DNA from: Puffinus mauretanicus
Lineage: Eukaryota > Chordata > Aves > Procellariiformes > Procellariidae
Assembly (NCBI GenBank): GCA_023333565.1
Contig: JAJKFH010003198.1
Span: 248,001-312,000, forward strand
DNA: 64,000 nt
Direction: 5' to 3'
Every line of letters begins with the position of its first letter. Within the stretch, counting starts at the first letter, position 1. A program made the translations under genes and the position numbers. Positions 1 through 12,360 of the stretch are shown here, piece after piece. Under the pieces are notes generated by a model. It was not told the origin of the DNA. It saw only the letters and a program-made list of their open reading frames with translations, and searched no databases.

Positions 1-3000
1 TTTCCTTGTTTCACCTGCACCAAGTAGAGATGTAATGACAGTCGTTCCTCTTAGGTAAGTGCAAGATAGAGTGGGACTCACATTCCTAATGATCCCAGAG
101 AAGAAAGGAAGAAAACTTGGCATGGCCGCTCATCGCTCTGCAGCAGCTGAGGGAGCAGTAACCCCAGAAAGGGCTTCACAGTGTCACATTTCTCATCTGC
201 GATTGCCACTGCAATACTGCTGTACACTGGACTGATAGTGCTTTGGTGATACGATACAGCTTTTAATCTATTATCAGGATGAAATAGCTATCTAATGCAA
301 TTTTTTTGCAATCATTTAGCATAAAACAGATTGCTCCACTTAAGAGGAAAATGGTGTCTTGTTCATGATATTCTCTGGCATATTGTAGGTTTAATCAATC
401 TTCAGTCAGAATATGAGGAGATATGTAGAAGTGTTTTCTGATCTATTGTGATAATTTGTACAACTGTTTGTTACACAGTTTATAAATATTCTTATATATT
501 TCCTGATACTTTTCTCTCCCCCCATCCCATGCTTTACTTCTGCTTTAATATTTTCATGAATAAATTCCATGATGGAGTAATCACTGAACACGCGAGAAAA
601 ATATTAGTAATGGAAAGCAAATGCATGAATATTGCATAAATTCCATGTATTTGCTTCATGCCCTGAGAGCACCTTTATTTCTACTAGATAGTGTCTCATG
701 AACAGTTCTAGTTCCTGAAGTATGTTTGTTGTTTGGTTGAGCAGCTGTATCCCAGGATAGTCACAGATGAAACCAGGCAAAATACATAAAAACAACTCCT
801 CAGGGCACCATAAACTTTTAAGGCCCAAATCCTGGTGTCAGCTACTCATGTACAACTCCCAGTGATGTCAATGGAAGTTTCATGAACATATCTGAAAACA
901 TGATGTCCTTTATCATAGCAAGGGAAAACATGAACCAACAAAGTTTTGATGAAACCAGGAACTGGAGCTCATGAGAGGAGCAACCTGAGGACTGTCAGTC
1001 CCACATCAGGTACAGCTGAGTTGCCAGCATTATTCTGTTGCTTAGCAGTCAGAGCAGCTTTCTAAAAAAATCTCTGCTTTTCTATAGTTTCAGTGTATAG
1101 CTTGGAGGAGATAAGAATCATGAATGAAATGCTCTGGTTATCCTGGCTTCCAACTGGGCCAGCTTCACTCATTGGCACTATAGGGATACACAGTGAAGTC
1201 CAGAGGGTTTGCAGACATGGGCTCTTGTCAGCACATATTTCATAAATGGATGCCCACCCAACTCTACCTGGAGATTCACGAGCCATATCTCTGTTTTCCT
1301 CCCCAGCTACCTGTGGGTGCAGACAGCATCAGCTACACAAGCAGGTTGTCTGGATCCATCCTACAAGCTCTTGGCATCCAGCTGGGACTTGGTGGTCAGT
1401 GCTCACAGGCAGTTGGTTCTGGAGGCAATTAATCTTATATTTCAGCTGAATCCCTCTCTCAAGGCACCTGGTCCCCTTCATCTGCTCTAGAGGGAGACAA
1501 GGGAACTAAATTCCTAACGAAGGCACCACAGTTTGGACCCTCAAACTTGGCAGAGTAAATCTAGAACTGAATGTTTACCACACTATAGTTTTCTACCCCA
1601 GTATCAGCTACAAAGTGGTGATATTATGCAGATGTACTGCAGTGTATGGATATATGAGTTGAAAATAAATTAACTATACATTAATTGCTGCAACTGGTTG
1701 TAAAGCTCATTTGAGCACCAGAGAGAGTGACAGTCTTTCTGTTATTCTGGGCTTGAACTCTTCTTGATGACTCAACTAGTCCTCCTGAACTCCCCGTTTG
1801 GTTCCCTCTTTGACAGAAGGGAAACTCTAGTCCTACATGTTAATAGAGCAATTGGAGAAATTACACTAGGATCTGTGGGTGAGGAAACTGCTTTAGTGCT
1901 GGCAACAATTGCTTACTCAGCGGCGCATGCAGTCAATGCATTTTACTAATTGTCTATTTATTTCTGCACACTCTGGCTGTTGAGACTTTGTCATGAGACA
2001 GGCCAGATGGCAGAGACATCGACACCTGTAATTAAGAGAGAAATAAATGCTGCAGCATCATGGCTTACACCTGCCCTCGGCTTTTTTTAAAATCCTATTG
2101 GCTGTGCTTATGGGCTCTGCAGTTAGTGACACTGAGCTGTATTTTGAATGCTGAATTTCTTAAAAGAACCCATAACTTTTGTAACATGGCTCCTAGGAAT
2201 CAATTTTCATTTCCTAATTTAGCTGATGACAGACTTGGGAAGGCCTCTTCTGAGATTCCCTTCTTATTGCACATAGAGAAGAGAATGTATTTAATGTAGC
2301 CAGCCATACAGCAAGGTTTAAACCAGCAGAGTTCAAAGGCAGACAGTGATGAAATGCTGTAGACACAAGCCCAGCTGATGTGTAACACCAAAGAATCTAT
2401 TACCAGATTCAATTTTATACCAAATTTCTTCCTCCTTTGTAGGTAAATTGCAAATATCTCATGAGGCATTTTTCTTTATTTTCTTTAGTTTTCCTAGAAA
2501 GCAGGGAGTGACATTGCCTCTGTCATAAACCTTAAGTATTCATGTTTTGATTCATAATGTGGTGAAAAAACCCACACTACCACTATTTCCAGTCACATCC
2601 TGATGAAAAAAAAAAAAGGCTTTCACCAATCAAGTATAACTTTGTGAAACTGACTGATAGCACTGAGAAAAGAATTTGTAAGATCAAGGGAGAAAATATT
2701 CACAGTCCCTGAGTATATTTATTTTTGATCGAAAAGCCTGAATATACACATTCCCTTTTGAGGTCTGAAGTCTGTAACTAAGAACCTGCTATAGCACCAG
2801 CACATTGAAACACCTAAGCCATTTACACTAGTATGCAAACTGTTTATTCAACTGAATGTACTACATATAGGATGTTTATATACCTCGCTCTGTTTATATA
2901 GGCCATTATTTGGTTTAAGGAGAAAAGAACCAGTTAAAACTTACATGAGGCAGTGTGTTGACAGTCTGGGTTTTCTTTTCCCTTTAAATCTTCCTTAAAT

Positions 3001-3356
3001 AGGTGTTCCTCTAGCCTCTGTAAATGACTTATAACAGCAAATGTACAAAAGAAATATCTTTTTTTCCTGTCAACCTATGCCTACAGGACCTGTATGTCCT
3101 AGAAGTAGGATTTTACCTTCCTCAAGTGTCTCTGGCTTAGCGTGATAATGCTGTGTCCGTCCAACCTATGCCTTTGGCTGCTGACAACTTTTCATTTCTC
3201 TATCACTTAGGCTGCTCATCCATGACATGAAAACTCCCATCATACTGAACTCCATTATCCAAATGAGATGGGGCAGGGAGAGAAACCTTAGTTTCTCCTT
3301 TTGTGTGTGCAGCTTGTAGGCAGTAATGCGGACACAATGAACTTATTGGAGTCGGG
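1..3356. other. AT-rich non-coding stretch, no gene recognised
   Basis: No reading frame here is long or protein-like, and I see no RNA gene. Around 818-895 a diverged phrase of the type 'cccaaatcctg ... gatgtcaatggaag' resembles a very old amniote interspersed repeat, but it is too decayed to name. A short poly-A run lies near 2607. Otherwise it reads as unique, AT-rich intron or intergenic sequence. Confidence 0.6.
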
Positions 3357-3388
3357 AGTAATGGTGTGAGGTTGCTCACACCATTACT
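3357..3388. repeat. Perfect 14-bp inverted repeat with 4-nt loop
   Basis: The arms at 3357-3370 (AGTAATGGTGTGAG) and 3375-3388 are exact reverse complements, separated by the loop GTTG. The pairing stops abruptly at both outer ends. Transcribed from either strand it would form a tight 14-bp hairpin. That is too short for a typical pre-microRNA. The surrounding sequence is ordinary, and I see no terminal repeats or target-site duplication that would make it a transposon. Confidence 0.9.
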
Positions 3389-3884
3389 TTAGATGGAAAT
3401 TGAGTCTGTGCTGTCTGCGCTGAAGTCTTCTTGAGGCTCTCTTTTCTGCTTTATTTTAATTCTCTTTGCCTCAAGGATAATGAATATGAAACTTTGCAAA
3501 GACCTTTCCAGCCAGCAGTCATTCCTAAGCATCAGTTATGTAACACTGGGATTTTTGCCTTTGAGAAAGTTGTTTATTTATTTGCATTATTTTTCTAGCA
3601 TACTAATTATGAGCTACCCTGTCCACCCTAACCCTCTGGAGCAATCATTTTAAAGCCGAAACCTAGTAGCAGGAGCTTTCATTTAATCAAGTTTTCATTG
3701 TTCATGCATTACAAATTAAGAGCTTGATTCTCTCCTATTCACTTATTATACATTGTAACTCTAGGCTTTTCTTTGTCAGTGAGCTTTGGAGTTAATTCCA
3801 GCTCTTACTACTGGCAGTTGGAACTTTTCAGTCGTACCATTTTACTATCATCACTTGTTCATTTGTGTTATGATACCACCTGGG

Positions 3885-3965
3885 AAAGCCAGACCCCATT
3901 ACACTAGGTGCTGTGCTAACACAGACCACAGAGGTGGTCCCAGGCCCCATCACCTTGAAATGGTG
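3885..3965. repeat. Ancient amniote interspersed repeat fragment
   Basis: The phrase 'ccccattacactaggtgctgtgctaacacag' followed by 'ggtcccaggccccat' resembles a widespread old repeat in turtles, crocodilians and birds (typical wording: cccattgtgctaggtgctgtacaaacaca, then a 'gtccctgcccc' segment). It is diverged and short. The name of the family and its orientation are not settled from sequence alone. Confidence 0.4.
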
Positions 3966-4617
3966 TAGCGTGTTTCTTTAAAAGCCAATGATAAAACAAT
4001 GTGCCTACCAGATAATAATATTTTATTAATTAGTTTTACTGTCTATGAGAACACAGTCATAGATGAGGATCCCATTGCTGGAAGACATAAGACAAGCACA
4101 CTATGGAACCACAATTAAAGTACAGTAAACATAAAGTTCTTATCAGGTTGTGGCTTAGATTCAGAAAATATGCACAGATATAAGAGGTAAAAGTATCTGA
4201 TGAGGGAGAGATGAATATGTGTAAAAATAATTATTTATCTAATACCCACAAATAGATATTGTCTTTGGTGCAAAATGCAGATGACCAACCTGCTTAGGAA
4301 AACAGGTCTCACTCCTTGACAAACATATTACCCAGTTCAGCTTCCTGATACTCACAGCATTGTGTATCCCAAACCAGGAAATGAATTGCATCAGGAGACA
4401 AAAATGACCACAATCCCATCACTTTCAAAATCAGATCTGTGATTCACCTTGACTTAGCATTGGTTGAGCACCTCCTTTGTAAGTCGCACCACACCCACTT
4501 ATGAATAAAGCAGTCTAATAAGCAACCTATGAATTATTCAGTTTATCTCTGCTACAAGGAGAGTATGAGTTATTATTCCTACTCCTATATTCTTGAATGG
4601 TATCCAGGGTAGGAAAC

Positions 4618-4640
4618 GTGTGTGTGTGTGTGTGTGTGTG
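4618..4640. repeat. (GT)n microsatellite
   Basis: About eleven uninterrupted GT dinucleotides, followed by a G-rich tail. It is a simple repeat and likely length-polymorphic. Confidence 0.95.
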
Positions 4641-5769
4641 GTGGGGGAGATGGCAGAGAGGGAAAGGCGCGTTAGCATGCAAGGGTCACTTTAGATCCTA
4701 GAAAGAAAGGTAGCTCTGACAATTTGCATTTTTCCTTGGAAGATATTTGAAAGATTTTTAAGAAATTGAATTTGTTATACATGATGGTGAGCTGTACATT
4801 CAAACAGATGCCTATTGTGAAGTTGTAGAGAGTTGTATTAAATGTGTTGCAAATCTCGCTGCAAGAAAGTGAACTCTCAAACTGTTAACATGTTTTGTCC
4901 TTGCGTCATCTCCTTGAAATCCATTCTGAAGATATATATGGTTTAACAGATTGGAAATTCAGTTCAGTTGAAGGAGATGATGTGTAAAACCAATTTTTAT
5001 CTTACTTTGTGGAAGATACATAAGTTTAGATATGCTGAATACTCAATGGTTTTGTATCAAGATGGCTAAGCTTCAAATTCCTTTACTGTTTTGTTTGATT
5101 TTTGTATGACTCATGAATGTAGAGTTTAATTCAGATGTGGGGGCACCTTCCCACAATTAGGATTAAGGCTCCCTGGCTCCCTGGCTGCAGAAGAGTAAGA
5201 CTGGAGCTGAGTAGATACTACATAAAGTGTGAAATCTATAACTTCCACCAACAGCTCAATGACTTAAATACCCCAGGCCCTGAAACACTGAATTTCTCTT
5301 CTGCTGATTGCAGACAGTAGCCCTTCTGGACTTGTATCATCTGCTGATCTGGCCTTCAGGGCACTGAAAGCAGAGGAGGGAGAAAAAAGCACATAGAACA
5401 TGTAACACGAAGTAAGCAAAAAAGAGAAAAAAAGCTGGGTACACACCAGATGACATGGTACCATGGAAATAAGAGTTCTGCTCTTGTTGGTATCTGGGTT
5501 TTTGAGATTTGTGATAGAAGACCGTAATGGATTGTAAGGACCGTGTAAGATTGTAAATTCAGGGCTATGTCCTCATAAGTGGAAGCAAGCAGTCACAGAG
5601 GCACAGACAAATGGCATAGCAGAGCAGTAACATAAGTGCTGCAGTGTTTCATTCCCAAACAAAGTGATCTAGAAGAGTATTCATCTTGGCTGTGGTCCTT
5701 GTTACAGGCAGACCGAAAGCAAAGGAGTACGGCACCTCGACAACTCAAATCCCTTCATTGTCAACAGAT

Positions 5770-5802
5770 GTGAGCACAGCTGCTCACACAACACCGGTGT
5801 TG
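5770..5802. repeat. Two adjacent palindromes
   Basis: First, GTGAGCA at 5770-5776 pairs exactly with TGCTCAC at 5781-5787 across the loop CAGC. Second, 5789-5802 is a gapless 14-bp palindrome, CAACACCGGTGTTG. The heptamer TGAGCAC recurs at 5806. The two palindromes lie one base apart. Gapless palindromes of this kind are typical of dimeric transcription factor sites, but no factor is assigned. Confidence 0.85.
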
Positions 5803-6727
5803 AAATGAGCACTCAAGCATGGGCTGACATGTGTTTAGGGCAGAACAGGGCATAGCGAGTGTAGAAATCAAACTGGGGGTTGGGAGAACAACACTTTCTG
5901 TTCGCAGAAGGACCGATCATATGTTTAACAGGTTCAATCTGTTCTCATCCTGATATAGTAGCATAACCACATGGCTTTGTTATTCTGGTGCAGCCTAGTC
6001 AAATGAAAGGGATTTTTCAAATTAGAACCATATTTCCACCCATAACTCCATGTTCCTCTGCACTGCAATGCTTCAGGGCTGTATCCTCTCTGTGATGCAC
6101 AGAGTAGCTCAGGATAGAGGCAGGGGAACACCAAGTTGCCCTGGCTGTCAGGGGACTCACCCTCAGATTCCCTTTTCCTCTCTCATGAGGGATTTGGATT
6201 TTTCCATTTAGTCCAGAAATTGCTCCCTTGCAAGGTCTGGCTAATAGAGCGGTTGTGCCCATTATTGTGTCGTTACAGAAAAGGGAAAACAAGAACTTGT
6301 GGTGTTTTTTTTCACTTAGGGGTTAAATGTTTTTAGGGATTAAATATACGTAGATCTTATTCTGAGTCTTCTTTCTGTCCCAATCCTACTCCTGACATTT
6401 GCTTTTCTCCAGTCCCTACCCACAACTGCTCAAGTTTCCTGTTCTCCTTCCATGTCCTCTCTCTTATTTCCAAGCCATTTTCCAAAGCAAAGTTGCATGC
6501 AGGATCTTCTCTTCTGATAACTTCTCAGTTTCTAATTTACTGGGAACTGTTTCATCCTGCTATGGATAGAAGTGTTTCACTTAGAGAGCACCATTGCAAT
6601 GCTTATATGTAGTAATAATAACAGTGAATTTTTCCTATATGTCACAGATGTTCTCTGAAGATTTGAAAATGTATCACGAACATCCTTCATGAAAGGATGT
6701 CCCTTGTTTTACAGTGACCCCTTCCCA

Positions 6728-7030
6728 CTAGGTAAGAACTATGTTATTCCCGCTGCAGATGGCATAAAAAAGTTCAGGACAAGTTTTTGAAATTTGAAAG
6801 CCTAACATTGTGTACCAAAATTCATATTAAGATATCAAAATAAATAGCCTGACTCTCTGCATTCTCCCTCATTCATAAATATCTGCATATTTAGGTGTTT
6901 GAATATGAAGCTGGACATATAACTTGAAGCACTTAAACTTGACTTTGTTAGAGGGACTTGACTTTGTTCAAGGTGATATAACGATTAAGTGGCAGAATTG
7001 GAAACAGACCCAGGTCTTCTAGTTCCCACA
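6728..7030 (-). repeat. Decayed MIR SINE, split by about 180 bp
   Basis: Two blocks match successive parts of the MIR consensus in reverse orientation. 6728-6781 has the 'aggtaagaactatgttattccc ... cagatgg' portion. 6964-7025 has the 'caaggtgatataacgattaagtggcagaattgg ... cccaggtctt' portion. The sequence between them does not fit MIR. It ends in a 13-bp duplication (ACTTGACTTTGTT at 6937 and 6956), suggesting a later insertion or local duplication. MIR was active before the bird-mammal split, so heavy divergence is expected. Confidence 0.6.
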
Positions 7031-10000
7031 ACACAGAAAAATCACTGGCTCATGCTACTTCCTCCCAGGGTCAATCTATATTTAATGTGAGCATTGTATC
7101 ATTCAAAGAAAAAATAAATGGTTCCAAAACTTAACATGCATAATTTAGTTTACGCAAAATTGACACTTTTCCGCAACAGAATATAAAATCTTGTCTGCAC
7201 AAGTATTCAGCAGTGCTGTAAATGCTGTAAAAATTAAAAGCCAAAACGTGCTTGAATTTCAGAGGAAAATAATGTTGGGGCACATTTCATGCTCAGTTAT
7301 ATTACTGCAAAATTTAGAGTGGATTCTTCAACTGAGTTAATTATGAGGAGAGCTTGATCTGATATAATTTTGGTACAATTTTCTCCCTACTTTTTCCTAT
7401 CCAAGCAATTCTTCTGAAGAAATCAAATTAATGATCAAAGTAAAAAAATAATTAAAATTATAGTTTTAAAATAAAAGTAGTCCATCATAATATTTTGGAT
7501 AAGAAAGGGTTTTTTCAGTTTTTCTAATAAAATTTTTCTGAAATTATATAAAATTACCTGATATTATTATCACATATGTAATTCAGCCCATTTAAATTTA
7601 TTCTACTATTCAAAATTATAGCAAAGAAGTATTCATTAAATAGTAGTGAGGGAATGACATAACGCCGGCTATAGACGGTGTTAAATTTTTCACATGCAAG
7701 GGTTTTCTTCTGAATCTGATTTTTTTTGCCAAAATAGGTCTTTCTGTGAAACCCTAATATGAATGTTAAATAGAAAGTGACAGCTGTTTATTCTGAGATA
7801 CATTGAATATTTCCTCCTAGCTCTTGAAAAGTGATCTTACTGCCATACTGTTACAATATACCTTGTGATTGCTTACGTTAATATATCTATTTCAGAAGTT
7901 CTTTGAATTTTCTAGCTTTGGCGTGTTTGTTTAAAAAAAAAGCCGGAAAAATTAAAAAACAATGGGATTGTCAGTATTCATAACAGCATGAAAATCACTT
8001 TCAACTTCTTGAAATATCTGCTGAGCTTTTCTCCACTTTTAGTCTTCTACTAAAACTCAATGTTATCATACCAGCTGAGCTTGAGAGAACAAAACAGGCT
8101 AGTAAAAAAATGATGCCCAAACATTTACACTTCAAAGGAGCTTTGCAAAGAGCAAACTTCTCATACTTAATGCCACTGATTTATTACTCCTTAAGAAGTC
8201 ATCTTATGCCCCAATCCTTATTATTCACGGACTTGTGAGGAAACCCAATATATTCAAAGTGGCTCCAAGTACATGAAGTATATTGTAGCATCAAAGCTCT
8301 GAACTCAATGAAATTGCTTTATGCACAAAGTCATTATCATGTGTTTGCAGGGCAGTGATCTTTATAAGCATGTAGGACACTGTGATCTTGCCTTTGATTT
8401 CTCCAAAGGCCTTGCTAATTTCCACCAATACGCCATAGGATTAAGAGGATCAATTGCTCGTGTTAAGAGTTTGCAGGATCTGCAACAAAATGTGCCACTG
8501 AAGGAAAGTAGGAGATTAAAGGAATCAGATAGTAGCAAATTCAAGAATCAATCAGGGAATTTAAAAATATTATGGGAGTAACATCTTATCCATTCAAAAA
8601 AGTGTGAGAGAAGACCAAATAATGGAATACGAAATACGTCTTTAGGTTTCGGTCTGCCCAGAGTGCTACCAATGGGGAATTTTGCTCTTGATTTTAATGG
8701 GAGCAGGAGCAAGTTCTTTTAACTTTGGAAATTATCTGATCTAAATTGTGTTTGACAGTAGAATAAAGATCTTGAAGATATCTGACCCAATTATTTAATG
8801 CCTGTGGTGTTCCATTTACATGTCAAAGCACCTGGGATACCACAATTGAGTGCTCTGTGGGGAGGATCCTTCCACTCTGAGGATAAACTCATGCTTTGCT
8901 CAAACTACCTTTCCCAGAAAGTGATGTGTAAGAGTCAGTTTAATATGACCTTTGCTTTTTAATCAGAAAATAAGGGAAGATCTGTAGGAGCTCAATGCTG
9001 ACTTTAGTAAAAAAAGCATATCTATGGGAAGGTAATGCCAAAGTAGCATGACGATAAAATAGGAAAGAAGAACATCCTAGCAAAACATCCATATATTTCA
9101 TGCATTCAGTGGGCAGCAGAATGAAAGGTTTTGATATTAAATGGAAAGACAATTACTATTTAAACATGTGAGAAAAAAAATTTTAGGAGTTTCCATATGT
9201 CTTTCCAGTAGACACCTCTCAAAGGTTAACTGCTTTTCAAGTGCGTCATTGAAACCATACTTAAGAAACGATGAGACAAAATTATTTAAAATAGAAAGAG
9301 AGGTTTCCATTTTAATAATTGTGTCTCATTATTTCCTGACTATGGATTCAGTGATGCCTTCAAGAATGTATTTAGCTTTAAACACAACATTTAAGCACAT
9401 GTTAAGTTAAACCCCTTGACTTTTGAAAGGGTCTTCACGTAGTTTCTGTTGCTGGGTTACAAAGTTGGTTTTCCTCTGCTTGGCTGTATGAGAGATTTCC
9501 AAACTCGGTGTTACAGTCATGGTGGAGAAAGCTGACTATCAGAAGTAAAAGTTCTGATTCTTTGTTGCTTCACATCTTCTTCACATCCATTCATTAGCAT
9601 TTGTAAAAGTCAAATACATGAGGATGTAAAACATAGTCCTCTGTTTGCACTCGCATGAGTAACTCGTACAAAATATTTGCATACGCTTAGCTAAAATTTA
9701 ACATATGATTCAAAATGCAAGGCACTGGAGGATCATAATTTGGAACTGTAAAATTTACTGGGACAAAGAGCTTTGGATGCAAATTAGTAAGATTCTTTCA
9801 TAAAAAAATTCTCATATAAGATACATCATGATTTTCTAGCAAGTCTTCAACTCCTTAACGTACTGGCTAGATGGGCAAAACACACTTCTGATGCCCTCCA
9901 CAGAGCAACAAAACTGTTAAGGAGGTAGTTCCAAACTACCCCCCACAAATCAGAAGTCAAGAAGTTTAGAAAAACATATCTTCCAAGCTCTTTCTGAACC

Positions 10001-10690
10001 TGAAAAATGTTCCAGGAAGTTCTGATCCAAGCTGTTACACAAAAGTTCCTGCAGTAAAGTAATAGCAGAAAAAATTCTTCAGTAATCAGAAAAAAATCTT
10101 CAGTAATTCTTCAGTTTTTGCTTTAAACTTCTAATTTAACTTCAGTCAAATTTTTAGCTTACAGAGAATTCCTTCTGACAATTACTAGTTATCTTTTGGA
10201 AGTCAGAGATACATATTTATTTCAGTGTGTTTGCCCTTTATGCAGGTACAGTGAGCTATAAAGATACTGAGAGATTGAGCTATAAAGATATAGAGGAATA
10301 GATTCCCAGCTGATTTTGCTGCAAGTACATTGATTTACATCTGCTGAGGATTTTTTCCCCCACAGGTTTTAGTTCTGAGTGCTTTGTAAAACCCTGCATA
10401 TCATAAAACTTGCAACACACTGTACATGAAAACATAATCTTCCTTATCAGAGGCAATAAAGATATCCATAGAATATAATTGTTCTGCTTAAGATAAAGAA
10501 AAGATCCATTTGTAATTGTACGATTAGCAGGAGGCCGTGTCTTTGCTGCTTTTGCATACCACGTCGAATTGTCTAGGGATGAGGCAGTTTTTGCAGCCCC
10601 TTCAAAGAAGGCTGAGCGTGAGAAAGTGAAAACAACTCCTTTCCTGCAGACCCAAGCAATGATCCCAGCATTTGTAACTCTCACTTCAAG
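7031..10690. other. AT-rich non-coding stretch, no gene recognised
   Basis: Mostly low-GC unique sequence with several A- or T-rich runs (7440-7560, 7930-7965). A phrase at 8655-8725 ('accaatgggg ... gattttaatgggagcagg') resembles a very old amniote repeat but is too short to be sure. A minus-strand open frame of 137 codons at 10280-10693 has no domain, signal peptide or motif I recognise. Its codon content looks like translated non-coding DNA, so I do not call it a gene. Confidence 0.55.
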
Positions 10691-10779
10691 CACGGATCTG
10701 CTGAGCTCTTAGGAAATCCCAACTGAGCCTTCTACAAAACACCTGCTCGGTGCTGGGGGAATTAACCTTACAGCATGTA

Positions 10780-11060
10780 ATGCTAACGCGGGGAGGTGTT
10801 GTGCCTGCCAGCTGGCAGCCCCACGCGGCAGTGGACTTGTGCAATTAGTGGTGTCCACCGGCTTGCTGTGTGCTGGAGACACCGCACTCGCACAGCTGAG
10901 ATTCAAGCCCCCCTCTCTGCTGTCTGTAGCCAACAGCTAGCACAAGGTGTGCCAAAAGGGAGCTTCTCCCGTGGCCCAGCCAGCAGAAGTGGAGCTACGC
11001 GTGGCTCGGCGGGAAGTCAGGATCGCTGCTCTGAACATGCCAAGCACCTCCTGGAGGGGC
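10780..11060. other. GC-rich block with CpG dinucleotides
   Basis: By hand count 10801-11040 is about 62% G+C, against an AT-rich background on both sides. CpG sites are spread through it (for example near 10787, 10826, 10859, 10883 and 10999). No splice-bounded exon or recognised protein is visible. A plus-strand frame of 114 codons crosses it (10796-11140) but has no known domain. It could be a regulatory element, a non-coding exon, or simply a GC-rich patch. Confidence 0.45.
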
Positions 11061-11939
11061 CAAGTGCCCTGAACAAAACACTGCTCTCAACAAGCATCAC
11101 GTCTGTCTGCCTTAGCAACAACAGCAATCCAGAAAAATAACAATTCCACCTGATGATGTCCCCTGCAAATATTTAAACACCAACTTGGAGATGAAAATCA
11201 TGTATTAAAAAAAAAAGCTGGAGTTACTCTTGGTTTTGTTGTGATGGAACACATGTTTCTCACCATTTTCCCGAAAATGGAAAGATAAATGTACACAATT
11301 ATTCCTGGCTGTTAAGAAAATGACAGATTTGTAGGTAATATAACAGTCTGCTTTAGCAATGCCTTTCACAGTTACGGCATGATCAGAGCAAGAGACGGCA
11401 GGCCTGCCGTTACCACAAAGATGGCTATATGGTGGATTGTTACAAATAGCTAAGTGCCTTCTGATGTCTTATTAATATGCTAGCGCAAGAAGAAAACAGA
11501 GAATAGACAAAAGAGCTGAGTCTGTTCCCTTTCATGAGAAACATGGGAAACCACCAGGCAGAAAACAAAGGACACCTCGAGCTCCCTCCCTTTAAAATAT
11601 TTCCCAATTAAAATGTTAAGCAAATACCATTGGGCTCAGACTGTTTACACAAGGCTGGTCTTGTCAAAGAATAAATGCTGGCAGGGCAGGCAAGAAAATG
11701 CCAAACTCTCTCATCTTCTGTATACCTGTAAAAAACTGCATAATTAATAGAACAGCAACTTTAGACAGGCCCCAAGGGCTGGAACCACAAAATCATTTCG
11801 ACCCCTCGCTGCCATGCCTACCTCCAAAAGGCAGAACCTCCAATTTCCTTGCCAGTTGCTCCTTAATCCTATAGTGCCTAAATGGCCTAATCGCCACAGT
11901 TTCATCAGTTACTCTCCCCTAGTGCTTAAACGAATGCTG

Positions 11940-12300
11940 CCGTGCCATGCTCAGAAGCCCCCAGCTGTCAACAGCCCAAGCAGCGGAGTCACCTCCCCGA
12001 GCCCACCGGGCGGGCTGGCACCGGGGGGTCTGTGCTGTGGCACTCCTGAGTCAACCACCGCACGAAACACAAGCAGCCACCACCGCGGTGGCTCAGTGCC
12101 CTCCTTTCCCCAGCCGTGTGCGTGGTCCCATGGCTGCAGTGGATGCTGCAGAGACATTTTCCCATCCTCGTGGAAGGGCAATGGGTTTCAGCCGATGGCC
12201 ACTTGTCTGCTGTCAGGAGCCCAGCCCGAGCCCCGGCTTTGCTTGCTTTCTCTGGACACGCTGGACCTCCTGGACATCATTGGGAAATGAATCGCAGTCT
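11940..12300. other. CpG-enriched GC-rich block, possible weak CpG island
   Basis: By hand count 11941-12300 is about 63% G+C with about 18 CpG dinucleotides, well above the flanks, although observed over expected CpG is only about 0.5. Overlapping frames on both strands (158 codons plus at 11814-12290, 125 codons plus at 11947-12324, 76 codons minus) are what high GC produces by lowering stop frequency. None has a domain I recognise. It may be a promoter, enhancer or orphan CpG island. The block at 10.8-11.06 kb may belong to the same unit. Confidence 0.45.
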
Positions 12301-12360
12301 CCAGTCTTATGGCCAAAAAATTAATTTTAGGAATATAGACAAAACAGAGGCTTAAAGGGA

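Larger units (their letters stand above)
3976..6727. other. AT-rich non-coding stretch, no gene recognised
   Basis: Apart from the GT microsatellite and the paired palindromes listed separately, I see no gene, RNA or repeat here. Short frames on both strands are interrupted and lack any recognisable motif. Confidence 0.6.

Noticed and set aside
10280..10693. 137-codon minus-strand frame
   Set aside because: No recognised motif; composition is like translated non-coding DNA.
11814..12324. 158- and 125-codon plus-strand frames in the CpG-rich block
   Set aside because: High GC lowers stop frequency in several frames at once, and no domain or splice context supports coding.
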